The notes under the pieces were generated by a model. The model made no database searches. It saw only the letters and a list, made by a program, of their open reading frames with translations, and was not told where the DNA came from. This document shows, one piece after another, positions 33,612-44,942 of a stretch of DNA of 64,000 nucleotides; position 1 is the stretch's first letter; the number at the start of each line of letters is the position of its first letter. Made by a program: the position numbers and the translations under genes. The DNA comes from Bagarius yarrelli (lineage: Eukaryota > Chordata > Actinopteri > Siluriformes > Sisoridae): the NCBI GenBank assembly GCA_005784505.1, contig VCAZ01000032.1, positions 697,501-761,500 of the forward strand, read 5' to 3'.

Positions 33612-34887
33612 TAAAATCAGAATCAGAATACATTTGCACTTTCAAGGAATATGTTTTGGTGACAGAAGCTTCCAGTTGCGTATTTTTAAGTAAGATAGTA
33701 ATAAAAAAAAGGTTATTGCACATTTTTATATGAAAAATGAATAGAGTATTATTGCATAGAAAAGTAGAGATTTAGGTAGAAACAGTGGTATTGCAGTGCA
33801 TATCTTTTTTATTTATATTGAACAATGGGGAGAGCATTTAAGTGTTCATGTGGTAGATTGCCTGGGGGAAGATACTTTTCTTGTGCCTGGTAGTCCTGGT
33901 GCTTGGAGCTCTGTAGCATCAGCCAGAAGGCAAAAGTTCAAACAGATCATGGCTTGGCTGGAGGGATCCAAAGTAATTTTCTGAGACCTTTTACTCACTC
34001 TGGATGCTTACAGTTCTTGGAGAGTGGGCAAGGGAGTACCAATAATCCTTTCAGCCGTACAAACCATCCTCTGTAGTCTTCTGATGTGTGAATTTGTAGT
34101 TAACCCAAACCAGACAGTTATGGAATTGCACAGGACACACTTGTTAATGTCTGAATAGAACCGCTTGAGCAGCTCCTGTGGCAGGTTGAACTTCCTCAGC
34201 TGGCGAAGTAAGAACATCCTCTGTTTGGCATTTTTAACAATAGAGTCGAAGTGATTGTCCCACCTCAGGCCCTGGGAGCTGGTGGTACATGAATGACTCC
34301 ACTGCTGCCACAGTGCTGTCCATGATAGAGAGTGGGGGGAATGCCGGGGGGTTTCCCCTGAAATCCACAATCATCTCCACTGTTTTAAGCTTGTTAAGAT
34401 CCAGGTCTGCCCCAGACAGCCAGCTGCTTAAACTCACTTCTGTATGCAGACTCACCACCTTCACTGATGAGGCTGCAAACTTTAGGAGCCTGACAAAGGG
34501 GTCTTTAGAAGTGCAGTCATTGGTGTGAAGAGAGAAGAGCAGAGGAGAATGAACACATCTCTGGGGGGACACCAGTGCTGATAGTATGGCTGTTTGACAT
34601 AAATTTTTCCAGTCTGACTTTTTGTCAGGAAGCTGGTGATCCACTGACATGTAGACCCTCCTTGGTCTGGAGGAGTCTTGGAATGATGGTGTTGAAGGCC
34701 AAACTAAGGTCCAGGAACAGGATCCCCACATAAGCCTCCGGTTTGTCCAGATGTTGCAGGATAAAGTACAGTCCCATGTTCATCATCCACAGACCTGTTT
34801 GCTCGATAAGCAAACTGCAGGGGATCCATCATGGGTCCAGTGATGTCCTTCAGATAAGCCAACAACACTCTTAAATGACTTCATGAA
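33612..34887 (-). pseudogene. LINE fragment with dead reverse transcriptase and 3' end
   Basis: Read on the minus strand. 34887-34625 encodes an RT block with FAYR-type sequence (reading frame shifted) and LDLSLAFNTIIPRLL. A second frame (34731-34234) has VSPQRCVHSPLLFSLHTND, the RT segment just before the catalytic box. That box reads LLKFAASS (about 34491-34465), so both catalytic aspartates of the usual FADD are gone. A third frame (34370-34008) carries RQLRKFNLPQELL and the RRLQR..AERIIG region near the protein end. The untranslated tail runs to 33612 and ends in ATTCTG repeats. The style is L2/Rex1-like. It is broken into at least three frames, 5' truncated and inactive. Confidence 0.85.
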
Positions 34888-35688
34888 CACACAACAGTAA
34901 TAAATGTATTATAAATGTCAGTATGTAATTTTATCTTGGCTAAACATAGCCAAGTTCTATACAGGCTATATACCCCAGTTTTCCTGGATTGTTCCTGATA
35001 TTAAATCTTTCCCTAAAAGGGACAGAAATCTGAACTGCCTAAATCCCCCATAGAAGCATTTTTGGGCTTTTGTGGTGTTAATAAATCACAAAAAGTGTCA
35101 AACCAGATTCATTTCCACTGTATATTTGTGGCCTGACTCATGCCCATATTTCTATAGTGGCAGTTTTACTACATGTTGGTTAGAAGCAGAAACATTTTCA
35201 GCAAAATATTTTTTTAATTTAAATGGTTAATAAATATATATATATAAACTTAATATTGACTGATGTTAATGTTTAAATTAAATACAATTAACAAAAATAT
35301 ACATAAAGCCTTGACCAGGAATGCTAGCTAGCTATTTGTTTGCTTGCTAATTCTTTGCTAATCATCATCAAACCTCTATGTTACTTAATAAAAATGTTTG
35401 TTAATAGTAAAAATATTGTTTTATATTTTAATGTTAAGAACTACGAAAATGCCTATTTTATGAACTGCTGTGACTTAAATAGGATTTATAAAAAGTTTGT
35501 AGCACTTTTATTAACTAAGCACAGGGTGTTAGCTTTATAGCTAGCTGTTTTGTATTGTGTTTGTGCCTGAGGTGACTAGACTAGCATTCACCTAACTGCT
35601 AATCTGTCTGTGTGATGAATAAAGATTATTGTAAAGTAATAACATAAATAAATGAATAAACTCATTGTGGTTCCTAAATATTCGTATT
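34888..35688. other. AT-rich unique stretch
   Basis: No recognised gene. AGCTAGCT motifs near 35327-35340 and 35538-35550 hint at decayed copies of the nearby repeat. Confidence 0.4.
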
Positions 35689-35689
35689 A

Positions 35690-35772
35690 GATTACTTTAT
35701 GCTAGCAATTTAATGCTAGGCTAACACTTCAAAAAGCTTAATGCTAGCAGTGAAGCTAGCTGTCTAAATATT
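35690..35772 (+). repeat. Partial unit of the ~250-bp repeat
   Basis: TTTATGCTAGCAATTTAATG followed by CTAGGCTAACACTT matches the later part of the following copy about 240 bases downstream, suggesting a tandem arrangement. Confidence 0.5.
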
Positions 35773-35788
35773 AGACTAATATTTATAT

Positions 35789-36038
35789 AGTCTGTCAGGT
35801 AATACGGGGAAGGATAGCCTTTAGCAGTTAGCACATCAGGCTGCTGCAAATTGCTAATTCCACAGCAAGCTAGAAGAAAGCTAACAGTTATGAAAACATG
35901 AGTTTTGAATATAATAAAAAGTCATGTAGCTATCAATACTTGCGATTTAATGCTCAACTAGCAGTTTAGACAACTTTGCAGGGATTAGTTAGCAGTCTAG
36001 CTTTCTGCTATGTTTTTTTGTCCTTTTTTAGCTGATGT
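35789..36038 (+). repeat. Unidentified ~250-bp repeat, copy 2
   Basis: Counterpart of 32906-33160 in the same orientation, 2.9 kb away, on the other side of the LINE fragment. Confidence 0.65.
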
Positions 36039-37130
36039 ATGGCTAGCTGACATTCTGTACTGAACCTTCAACTTTTTTACCAGTTGGGTATGGCAATAAA
36101 AATGTTGCTGTACACACAGCATGTTTATTTTTCAATCCTGCCCTGAGATTCTGTGTAATAAAACGTTGTTGCCCCGAGGTTTAGGTAATAAAACTCCCAT
36201 AAGCATGCAACGTAATGTTTATTAGTGTTTGGGAAAATGATGATGAAATGCACTGTTATTACGAGCGTCAGCACCTTTTTAACCTCTTCGTCTGATTTTT
36301 TATACTTCAACCCAACGCAATAACATTTGAACACCGGTGAGGATTTGCAGTCGCTGTTCCACTACACCTCCCACTTCCTCCTCCTCTCCGTCACATGGTG
36401 TCAGGTCATTAGAACTGTGCAACATCTGCTCGAGGTGTCCGCTTGCCCTCTGAGCCGGTGCCCGCCGCGTGCGATAATGATGAAGTCTGCGTGTGGGAGA
36501 GTACAAGGGGTTCCATCGCACCGGGGTCACATCTGGGGGGGCGGCACAGAAGGGAAATGGAGGTGGCAGGAGGTGAACAGGTGTTAGGGGAACAGTGGCA
36601 AGCTGTCTGCATGCGTTCAGAGCGTCATCGGTAACGTTCCGGCGTCCTCTCGTTAAAAAGTGGTAATAGCGTTAGGGTTGGCGAGTGAAGGAAAAGTGTC
36701 GAAAGGGCAAGGAGTTTGATGAAAGTGCGAACGGTGCAGTTTGAAACTGGAACGCTGTCATTTCCGTCGTTAGACAGCCCCTGCAGGGCACTTTTCACAG
36801 CAGGCTGTATGGCATATGGTGCAACAGTTTACCCGCGCTTTCGTGTGTAACATTAGCAAATTGCTTTGCATGCTTTCCTGCAATAATTGTCATGGGTAAA
36901 TGGGAAATTATTAGCATCGCTAATGTCTAAACCTTAAAATGAAGAAACATGGAAGAGCGCTTGGTGATGTACTGGTCATGTTTTGGGAGGGGCTTTACAA
37001 TCATTGGTCAAATTTACATAATAGGATTAAGTCTCACATGATGCACAGGGATTGGTCGATTTGCATTAATAGTAACAAAGCAAAGTTCTGGAGAGACTGA
37101 GTAAAGACTCTTTCGTCATTAGTTGTTTTA
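36039..37130. other. Unique stretch with one dispersed-repeat copy
   Basis: GC-richer interval at 36340-36640 has opposed frames of 76-86 codons without domain. The unidentified repeat copy at 36960-37068 is listed separately. Confidence 0.4.
36960..37068 (+). repeat. Unidentified dispersed repeat, copy 2
   Basis: Counterpart of 20913-21035, sharing GTACTGGTC, TTTTGGGAGGGGCTTTACAA and CATTGGTCAAATTTACAT-type blocks. Confidence 0.6.
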
Positions 37131-37373
37131 GGAGACTCGAAATTAACTGAATTACATAAAAAATTACGAAACTGTCCACTTTCATTCACTAATATTAACA
37201 CTACACCGAAAAGAAACAGCCCCTTTTGGCCAAAACTTGACACAAAAAGAAGCAAAGATGATGTCACAACTGAGAAACACACAACAGGGAGTGTGATCGG
37301 TTTGAAAGTGATACCGAGGCTAAAGATCCCCAAAGCCATTAGTTTTGTTTTGAACTCAAACACAAATTTATGA
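37131..37373 (+). CDS. Possible terminal exon, unknown protein
   Basis: A polypyrimidine-like CATTAGTTGTTTTAG ends in AG at 37130-37131, a plausible splice acceptor. The following frame stays open for 80 codons to TGA at 37371. Its peptide is rich in K, T, S and P, with FWPKLDTKRSK and a C-terminal GLKVIPRLKIPKAISF, and looks like the tail of a nuclear or basic protein. I recognise no family. The frame lacks ATG, which is why it is easy to miss. Against it, the sequence is A/C-rich, a composition that favours such residues by chance, and the opposite strand is also open for 144 codons. Confidence 0.22.
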   Translation, partial: GDSKLTELHKKLRNCPLSFTNINTTPKRNSPFWPKLDTKRSKDDVTTEKHTTGSVIGLKVIPRLKIPKAISFVLNSNTNL

Positions 37374-37641
37374 CATGACTTTTTTTTCTCTTTCTTTCTT
37401 TTTTTTCTTTTTGGGTTCATGTCCAAACAGTGACTAGAGCAGCGGTTAGTGTGTTGTGTATAGACCATCCTGCCAACGACATGTCTATAAAATGTGTTGT
37501 TAACATAAACATAAAAAGGACAAAGATGCTAAAATGGTGTTTAGATTAACGTGTCACAAACAAACTGACTCATTGATTTGACACTAGATGAATGAAATAG
37601 ACTTGCATATGTGGTCTATAAGTTATAAATAGATAGACAGA

Positions 37642-37750
37642 CCAAATTACCACTGCTGGGCCCCTAAGCAAGGCCCTTAACTTTCAATTGCTAAGTTCTA
37701 TGAATAAATGTAAGTCACTCTGGATAAGGAGTTCTGCAAATTACAAAAAT
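37642..37750 (+). mobile_element. Common SINE, 5' truncated
   Basis: Begins ACCAAATTACCACTGCTGGG, then CCCCTAAGCAAGGCCCTTAA and the tail AGTCACTCTGGATAAGGAGT, followed by AAAT repeats. Confidence 0.85.
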
Positions 37751-37773
37751 AAATAAATAAAAAAAATACACAG

Positions 37774-37774
<1 letters not shown>

Positions 37775-37824
<50 letters not shown>
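37775..37824. repeat. (GATA)12 tetranucleotide repeat
   Basis: Perfect GATA array close to the 3' end of a SINE. Confidence 0.95.
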
Positions 37825-38133
37825 AAGTCAGATATCTCAGCCTCCCAGTGTGAACGTAGCCCAATTGTTTTATTTTAGTTCAGATTTTGTTCTGTCTTCC
37901 GCATAAATGACAGCTTTACAACTTTGCATTTTTCAACCAATCAGATGCTTTAATTTATCTTGATCCACTTTCCCAATTTCTTTACATAGTCTTTGTGTTT
38001 CTAAGCCACTTTGGGTACCATTTGTTAAATTAACAATAAAACTTTTGCTTGATTTTTATGTCGAACATCCGTAAATTCTACATCCGAAAATCTTCCATTG
38101 CATCAGTTTTAATTCATTTTTATAGAATGTCTT

Positions 38134-38158
38134 ACACACACACACACACACACACACA
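38134..38158. repeat. (AC)12 microsatellite
   Basis: Perfect tract. Confidence 0.95.
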
Positions 38159-38411
38159 GAGCAGGACAATCCATCAGTGAGAATCGTCATTCTCGGAGCT
38201 CCTGGCTTTAAATGAACGTACAGTTAAAATGTCCTCTGAATAATTCATTAGGAAATAGAGTGGCTGTTGGTATAAAAGCATCTGATAGGGCTGTAAGTAA
38301 TGAAATATTTAACACAACATTCCTGTTTTATTCTAGAACAAAGCAGTTGAAGGACACGTAAAGGGACATACTGAGGGAAACTTCATGTAAATAGCAACAG
38401 GATGGGTAAAA

Positions 38412-38582
38412 TTAAAAAAATGTAATTATCGTTGACGGGTCGTGGTATGAGTTCATCAGCTGATTAAGACATAGAGATAGAGAGAAAGAGGTGGGACCGG
38501 AAAGAACCTGAGCCGGGAATCGAACCCAGGTCCGTGGAGCACAACAACTTGTGGGTGCTGGTGCCTAAACCCACTACACATT
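38412..38582 (-). mobile_element. Fourth SINE-like family, minus strand
   Basis: On the minus strand, GTAGTGGGTTTAGGCACCAG (A-box-like) is followed by GACCTGGGTTCGATTCCCGG (B-box), then TTCTTTCCGGTCCCACC, a CTCTAT run and GTCTTAATCAGCTGATGAAC ending in an A/T tail. The spacing of the two boxes fits a tRNA-derived head, but the rest differs from the other SINEs here. Only one copy in this window. Confidence 0.65.
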
Positions 38583-38725
38583 TTTACTAAAGCACCATAA
38601 ATTCTTTTTCCTGTAACCTGTAACCTGAGCTCTGATTGGCTCACTATCACTATCACTTTGTATCCTTACATAGTTTGCTTAAAATGTATACCATTATTTT
38701 TTTGGTAGAATACCTTTTTTTTCTT

Positions 38726-38796
38726 ACTGAGCAGTTAGGGTTAGGGCCCTGCTCAGGGGCCCAGCAGCAGCAGCAGCAGCAGGAGCTTGGTGGTCC
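38726..38796 (-). mobile_element. Common SINE fragment with internal (CAG)7
   Basis: Minus-strand body GGGCCCTAACCCTAACTGCT preceded by GGGCCCCTGAGCAG. The normally single CAGCAGTGG of the body has become seven CAG units at 38762-38782, before AGCTTGGTGG. Confidence 0.82.
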
Positions 38797-39296
38797 AATC
38801 CAGTCATCCTATTCCTGTGTTTATTTCCACTGTCACTTAATTCAATGTGTTCATTAGTTTCATCTGAGCCCCGTTCAGCCTACACTAATTTTATCGTTGG
38901 TTACAGCAGTCACTGTGTCTGTCATCGCATGTGATGCGAAGCACTTTTAGAGTTGCGGTTTCCATGTAACGACTAAAAACAAAGCAGCCCTACGTTCATA
39001 AACTTAACTCATAAACTCAAAACCCCCAAAACTTCATAAAGACAATCCTTTATCTTTGTGTAATCTACCTACCATTCATATAAAAACTCCCACCCCATCA
39101 CAAACGTGTAGTGTTTAAACTGAAAAAATATAAATAAATAAATTGTTGTATCAAATAGCAGCCCAAATTTGATTAGCCAACCAATGCATTTTTTTTCCTA
39201 ACCAGATGAAGCCCAATTGGACGGAAACCCGCCTAATCTTTCAACACTGCTCTCAGGTTGATGACGTGCCTCCGCTATCAACTGCCAACATTTTTC

Positions 39297-39318
39297 TTTT
39301 TTTTTTTTTTTTTTTTTT
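39297..39318. repeat. Poly(T)22 tract
   Basis: Uninterrupted T run. Confidence 0.93.
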
Positions 39319-39373
39319 ATACTTGTCATAATATTCCCTCAATGACACATCATAAAGACAAGCGTACTGTTAC

Positions 39374-39456
39374 CATAGCTCCAGAAATCTTTCTTCCATT
39401 TCAGAAGTCACAAGTCGACATAGCTCCAGAAATCTTTCTTCCATTTCAGAAGTCCC
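39374..39456 (+). repeat. Two-copy 45-bp direct repeat
   Basis: CATAGCTCCAGAAATCTTTC begins at 39374 and again at 39419, with TTCCATTTCAGAAGTC following in both. The 45-base period preserves a reading frame, but there is no other sign of coding. Confidence 0.88.
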
Positions 39457-40034
39457 CCGAACAGCACAGTCATCGCTCTTTCGTTTTGCCATGTTTGAAA
39501 ACTGTACACGGAAAAGATTCTGTCCACCTATTGGTCAAGGTCACCCATGTGACGGAATCCATCCTGGTAAAAAATTAAACACTCAATTAAGTTTTTCTGC
39601 GTTGATGTCGTGAAGAGTCACAGAAATGGCAGAGTCTCCATCAGTTCAACATTCACTCTCCTCTGATTACTGATCACACACACCTGAAGCACATCCTTTG
39701 TAAAGACTACCAGTTTCATGGTTCCTTGGTATGTTCCAAGTTCCTAAACACTACCAGACTCATCACACTTCAGCCGTTTAAAAGTACTATTTGCAAGTGA
39801 TTCCTCTGTTCTGGATTTACCTGTGTTTAGTCCTTGTTTCATTCCTCTGGAAGAAAGTTCTCTGTTTGATTCTAACCCATGCTCTGACTCTACAATGATA
39901 CACGAGATAAAACAATTTTTGTTTACGAATCTGAATGACACCCTTTGTAAAGCAAATTGTATATTGTAAAATCGTATATAGTCTAAATGTAGCTAAACAC
40001 AACAGGTTTATTTTCATTGTTACTTAAATAGGTT

Positions 40035-40110
40035 CAGGATTTGGGAATTGAACACAAGATCTTACAATCCGCTGTTCAACACCTTAACAACTGAGTTCCC
40101 ACTTTCCATG
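40035..40110 (-). mobile_element. Common SINE head, minus strand
   Basis: Minus-strand GGGAACTCAGTTGTTAAGGT (A-box) and GATCTTGTGTTCAATTCCC (B-box) with usual spacing. The body is missing. Confidence 0.65.
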
Positions 40111-40324
40111 CGTGCTGCATAGCTTTTGGCAATTCACCAGACAAAATTTGACGAATTAAACCAAATTGTGTTACTGTTACTTGATCAATTAGGTTGAATC
40201 GGTATATTAAATAACTGCAAATAAACTGACGAATAAGACAACCAGATTTTATCCAGTTTGTCTGGCCAACTTTAAACCTTCTTAGCAGAAACTCCAGTAA
40301 GGCGTGTATGCCAAAATCAGTAGC

Positions 40325-40343
40325 GTGTGTGTGTGTGTGTGTG
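40325..40343. repeat. (GT)9 microsatellite
   Basis: Short perfect tract. Confidence 0.9.
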
Positions 40344-40977
40344 AATGGTTTATAGTTTTGATTTCACTTGCACTCTGTACAAGAATGTAAACCTTTTAAT
40401 ATTCCACAGAAAGTTTCCTAAGCTGTATCTACAGGACGCTAACTTGGAACATCTTGCCCCTAATACGTGTTTTACCTCAGTAACCGTACCCTCCACTTCC
40501 CTTCATGAGCTAACACTTTCCAGGTGCTGCAATTAAACCATGTACACAATAAAAACTGGCGTTCGATTTCTACCGCTAATCTGCATCAGCATTTTGGCTC
40601 AACAAGTTCAACAAGAAGGGAAGACAACGCCGTGTTGTTCTTGGCTCTGAGTCAGAGTCAGGTCTGCCACATTTTACCCCGAATCAGTTCCAATCAGCTT
40701 CCAGAAACGGGCTGGAAAAAGTGGATTTTGGATGAGAGGAACATAGCTGGCTGAGATTACCAACACTTCTTGACAAATCGGTTTGGATAAACAGCACGTC
40801 AGCCCCGCTGCTTTTGTAGATCCGTGTGAATTGAAAAGACAAGTCTGAGTTCCTGTAGGTACAAAAAAACCCCAAGAAGTCATGATTGTTCGTTTCTCAA
40901 TAACAAAATGCCAGCAATCATTTAAAGGTTCGCAACAAGAAGGAGAAAATTCACTATTCACATAGTTCATTATGTTG

Positions 40978-41151
40978 AGGTGGTAGCGCAGTGTTGGAAT
41001 GCTATTTGGAAGATCAGAGTTCGATTCCCAGCACCACCAATTTACCACTGTTGGGCCCCTAAGCAAGGCCTTTAACCTCCCAGTTGCTTAGTTGTATAAA
41101 TGTAAGTCGCTCTGGATAAGGACGTCAGCCAAATGCTTTACATGTAAATAC
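40978..41151 (+). mobile_element. Common SINE, head deleted by ~10 bases
   Basis: AGGTGGTAGCGCAG runs straight into TGTTGGAATGCTATTTGG, so the TGGTTAAGG step is missing. It has B-box GAGTTCGATTCCCAGCACC and a complete body and tail (TCGCTCTGGATAAGGACGTC). Confidence 0.9.
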
Positions 41152-42554
41152 AATTGGGGACGAGTTACTTTCCAGATCCAGCAGGTTTGCTAGTGAGTAA
41201 TAATGACCTGATGTCTCTAGCCAGCCATTTACTAGGGTTAGGGTTTGTGAGCTATTTTTAGTTAAATAACTCATACATATAAGGATCACATGCTACTTAG
41301 ATATGTGCTAGATTTCAATTAGTATGTACTTTCCGATCAATAGAAAAGTACAGCTACCGTGTTGATATTGTCATGTGATATATGACAGCACAACGGTGTG
41401 AAAATAGTAAACAAGTGCAGTTTACCCACTAAAGCTTCTGTAAACTCCTGGAAAATTCCACAACACCGCTTTCTGCCACCTCCCCCTTGGGGCCATAGGA
41501 TAGTAAAGTGTCTATGGTATGCGTATTTCAGAATCCAGGCAGAAATATTTAGTCATCATGTACAGTTTTTTGGATTACTTAGTATTCGGAGTTACTACTC
41601 GCCTCACATATTCGTTCCCGCGAACAGTATATAGTAGGGAAGATTGCAAATTCTAACACAGTTTGGATAAATATTTAATACCTAACCTTTTTTCCCTCCT
41701 TCAGTCATGTACTCTGTTAATTCTACCGCAATGTTTCGGTATTACACAATTCACATCCGCCAGCTCACGACTCCATGACATACAGCACAGGGTACAAGTT
41801 AATTGCTGCACTTTAAAGTAGTACTACCTGCACCCCTCACACCAGTCTCGAACACCTTTTTTAGATTTTTCCGCAGTAATTCCTTCCCGAGGTCATGCCG
41901 AGGTAAGGTGCAAATTAAACCTTTTGATACCTCTGTAATGTCTCCACAAGCTGCTTCAAACCATTCAGGTAAAAAAAAAATACCACCAACAAATCTGTTC
42001 CTCATGCAAGGGTTTCTAAGCCATTTTTTTTTACTAGAAATGGACTATGTAACCTTCCCCCACCGAAAAATTACCTGTTTTCATCCTGCTGCACGCTATC
42101 TGATTCCGCATGTTAACAACCTAGCCATCTGCTCGCTTTCATTGCCTACCCGTGGCTTGTAAAGCACAAACATTCCTGGGTATTTCACTGCTCTGAGCAA
42201 CTGTCCCCATGCACATTCGGAGACGTCTCTGTGGAATGCTAATGCAGAAACACACACAATGTTTAACATGCTGGAAAATAAAAGAAAAGATACAAACCTG
42301 CTTCAAACATCTCATATCCTCTGATAAAGTTCCCAAGATGCTTGGGGAAAAAAGTAATATCAAGTAACAAACAAATACATTAAATGTAAATACATTAATT
42401 CATAAAAAAAAGATTTATTTTATTATTATTTATTTATTATTTTTCATATATTCTGTAAGTATCAACTTTTATTTTTTGTTATTATCTTATTTTTATTTTA
42501 TTTATTGTTCTTATCTGATATTCCTATAATTAACTCATTAACTATACATTGGAT
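41152..42554. other. Unique stretch without supported gene
   Basis: Frames up to 119 codons (41803-42162) are opposed by open minus-strand frames and have no domain. Confidence 0.4.
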
Positions 42555-42739
42555 GGGGAAAGTGGTTAAGGTGTTGTACTGACAACCCAAAGATTGTGGG
42601 TTTGACTCCCAGCTTCCCCAAGCCGCCACTGTTGGGCCCCTGAGCAAGGCCCTTAACCTCCAGTTGCTCAGTTGTATAAGAGAGATAAATGTAAGTCGCT
42701 CTGGATAAGGACATCTACCAAATAGCAGAAATGTAAATT
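42555..42739 (+). mobile_element. Common SINE, near full length
   Basis: GAAAGTGGTTAAGGTGTTGT head, GTGGGTTTGACTCCCAGC B-box, CCACTGTTGGGCCCCTGAGC, AAGGCCCTTAACCTCCAG and the tail TCGCTCTGGATAAGGACATC. One of the better preserved copies. Confidence 0.92.
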
Positions 42740-44689
42740 ATTGTCAAGTTTAAAGATGACAAAAATTATTAATCTTAACAAAAAGTTCAAAAAGAGTCTT
42801 CAAAAGAGGAACATCAAGATTCCTCAGAAGGTCCAGTCATGGGCACCGCTAAGGGTCTGTGCACGTTGAGGGCCCTCAAAGATCTGTTTTATTAGAAGGA
42901 ACAGTGTGGAATAGTGGTAGAGGGCCCTAGCTCATATTCTTTCATAGGGCCCAATACCGCTAGCGGCGCCACTGGGCCCAGCATGGACATTGTGGCAACG
43001 TGTCTCCTGTAAGGCAAAAGAACAGTACATAGTCTTTGTTGTCTAAACTTTGGATGCAGGAATATTTGAAAAGTTAAACCTTTTTAGGAAACCAAACAGA
43101 GTAGCATAAAATCCAGTCCTTGGTTCTATGGATAACATTGTCTAAAAATGAGAATCTTATCTTGCTATAAAAACTGTCCAAGATATGATGACATTCCAAC
43201 AAGCTAATGATTTGTCACTGAATTTCTTACTCGATTAAAAAGTGTGTCCCATTAGTGCCAGAGCACTTTAGGCTGACAACCGACTACAAATTGAATCAAT
43301 TTTGTACACAGCATTAGGCAATCAATGTTGAGCCAGGAAATAGCGCACCGCCAGCTTTGCGATTGAATTGCAATAGCAAATCGGTACAGAACCGCACTAT
43401 GAGTCAACGCCGGAGCGTCTGCTGAAATGATCAAAGGTATTTATTTTCCACTATGACTTGTCTCTTAGTGAGAAATACTGAGAAGACTTACATTTAGTTT
43501 GTTTTGGGATCCGATCATTTATCATGAAAACAAAAACCAGGACATGGATCACGCCTCTAATCAGATGCTTGCTAATTTTTGCATAGAGCTGAAACTGAGT
43601 TTGTTTAACATTTTGGATAGTTTAGTGAAAAAGGAACAGGAATACTTTGAAACCCAGATGGCTTCGCTAGGGAAATGTGAAGTTTATGTCCCCTTAGAGT
43701 AGTGAAACTTTGATATTTCTACAGTAACTTCCCTGAAGGGTTTAGCAAGCTTTTTACTGCAAGTTTGTGAATTGCGTGCTCGAGTCTGAACCACTTTTGA
43801 TCAACTATTGTTTTCCCCACAATGCACAACTTCATTTTTTATATGCCTAATGGCCTTCAGGAAGAGGCCATGCTTGACTTTTACCCCCCTATGGCACATT
43901 TTTTCCCTCTCTTTATTTATTTACAGCTGCTTGAAAGCCTGGAGTTTTTATGTATCCTAAAAAAAAAGGAAGAAAACATCCGATTCTATCGGTCCACCAG
44001 TTAAGAATCTTCTCTCTGATTCAGATTCAGTTTTTTCTATGGCCAAAACTTCTTTGGAAAAGACCCCGGATGGCCACACAGGCTTGATCTTTTGCCCCTG
44101 GCCATGGGTATATATTGGTGAAAAATAAACACAGGAACTGTTATAGAGGATGACTTTCTTTTAGTCATGATGTTTCAAGGCTGGATGCCAAGGAACAGCT
44201 CTGTGATGTCTGTAGAAGAATAATCCTCCAAGGCACTAAAAAAAAACAAACATGCTGCATCTTTTGCACATCAAGCGATAAAATCCTGCTTTATCCCTGT
44301 TGCCTTGATCTTGCGAAAAAAGAAAAGGGTGAACAAACAGGCATTATTGTACTTTCTACATGTGGGATCCTTGTTTTTTTTTTTAGGAACTCGGCTTTTA
44401 GTGCATTTATAAGGACGCTTTTAAAATTGTTCTTCTTCTATGTTGCACAAACACAACAAAATGCTAATTGACCCCAGTCTTTGGTTCCTTGTTTTCTCAG
44501 AACTTTCAGGTACTTTCTGGAATACCACTGTGCCATTTTTCTTTACACAATTCGACTACTCGGTTATTTTTGATAATCATTCCTTTATTCTCGCACCAAA
44601 GGATGGAGACTGTGGAGGCAGAGAAAGTGGTTAAAAAATGGCATGGAATGTTTTTTTTTACACAATTTGCTCCAAGCTTGTCAACCTTA
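42740..44689. other. Unique stretch without supported gene
   Basis: An odd GGGCCC-rich patch at 42900-42985 may be another repeat relic. The rest holds short frames only. Confidence 0.4.
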
Positions 44690-44942
44690 GGTGGCTCAAT
44701 GGTTAAGGTGCTGAGTTGTTGATCTAAAGACCAGGAAGGCTTTAGAAGCCTTGGGAAGCCCCACTGCCAGTCAGCCACTGTTGGGTCCTTAAGCAAGACC
44801 CTTAACCCTTCCTGCTCCAGGGGTGCTGTGTCAAAGCTGACCCTGTGCTCTGACCCCCAACTTACTAAGATGGGATATGCGAAAAAAGAATTTTACTGTG
44901 CTGTAAAGTATAAGTGACAAATAAAGACATTTATTTATAATT
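44690..44942 (+). mobile_element. Third SINE family, near full length
   Basis: tRNA-like head GTGGCTCAATGGTTAAGGTG with a poor B-box. The body is GCCACTGTTGGGTCCTTAAG, CAAGACCCTTAACCCTTCCT, GCTGACCCTGTGCTCTGACC, then GATGGGATATGCGAAAAAAG, and it ends TGACAAATAAAGACATTTAT. The front half resembles the common SINE, but the tail differs and matches 6107-6230. Confidence 0.85.

Larger units (their letters stand above)
37374..38411. other. Unique and simple-sequence stretch
   Basis: Pyrimidine tract 37380-37412, SINE fragment, GATA repeat and CA tract are listed separately. Otherwise nothing is recognised. Confidence 0.5.
38797..40034. other. Unique stretch without supported gene
   Basis: Contains a T run (39297-39318) and a two-copy 45-bp direct repeat. 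The 106-codon frame at 39258-39578 begins in the T run and has no domain. Confidence 0.45.

Noticed and set aside
37034..37468. 144-codon minus-strand frame
   Set aside because: Antisense of the possible plus-strand exon; its N-terminal Lys-rich part comes from a pyrimidine tract.
42830..42985. Repeat relic with GGGCCC motifs
   Set aside because: Looks repetitive but I found no second copy or clear termini in the window.
44270..44290. AAGCGATAAAATCCTG shared with about 61936
   Set aside because: A 16-base match with no similarity in the flanks; likely chance in AT-rich DNA.
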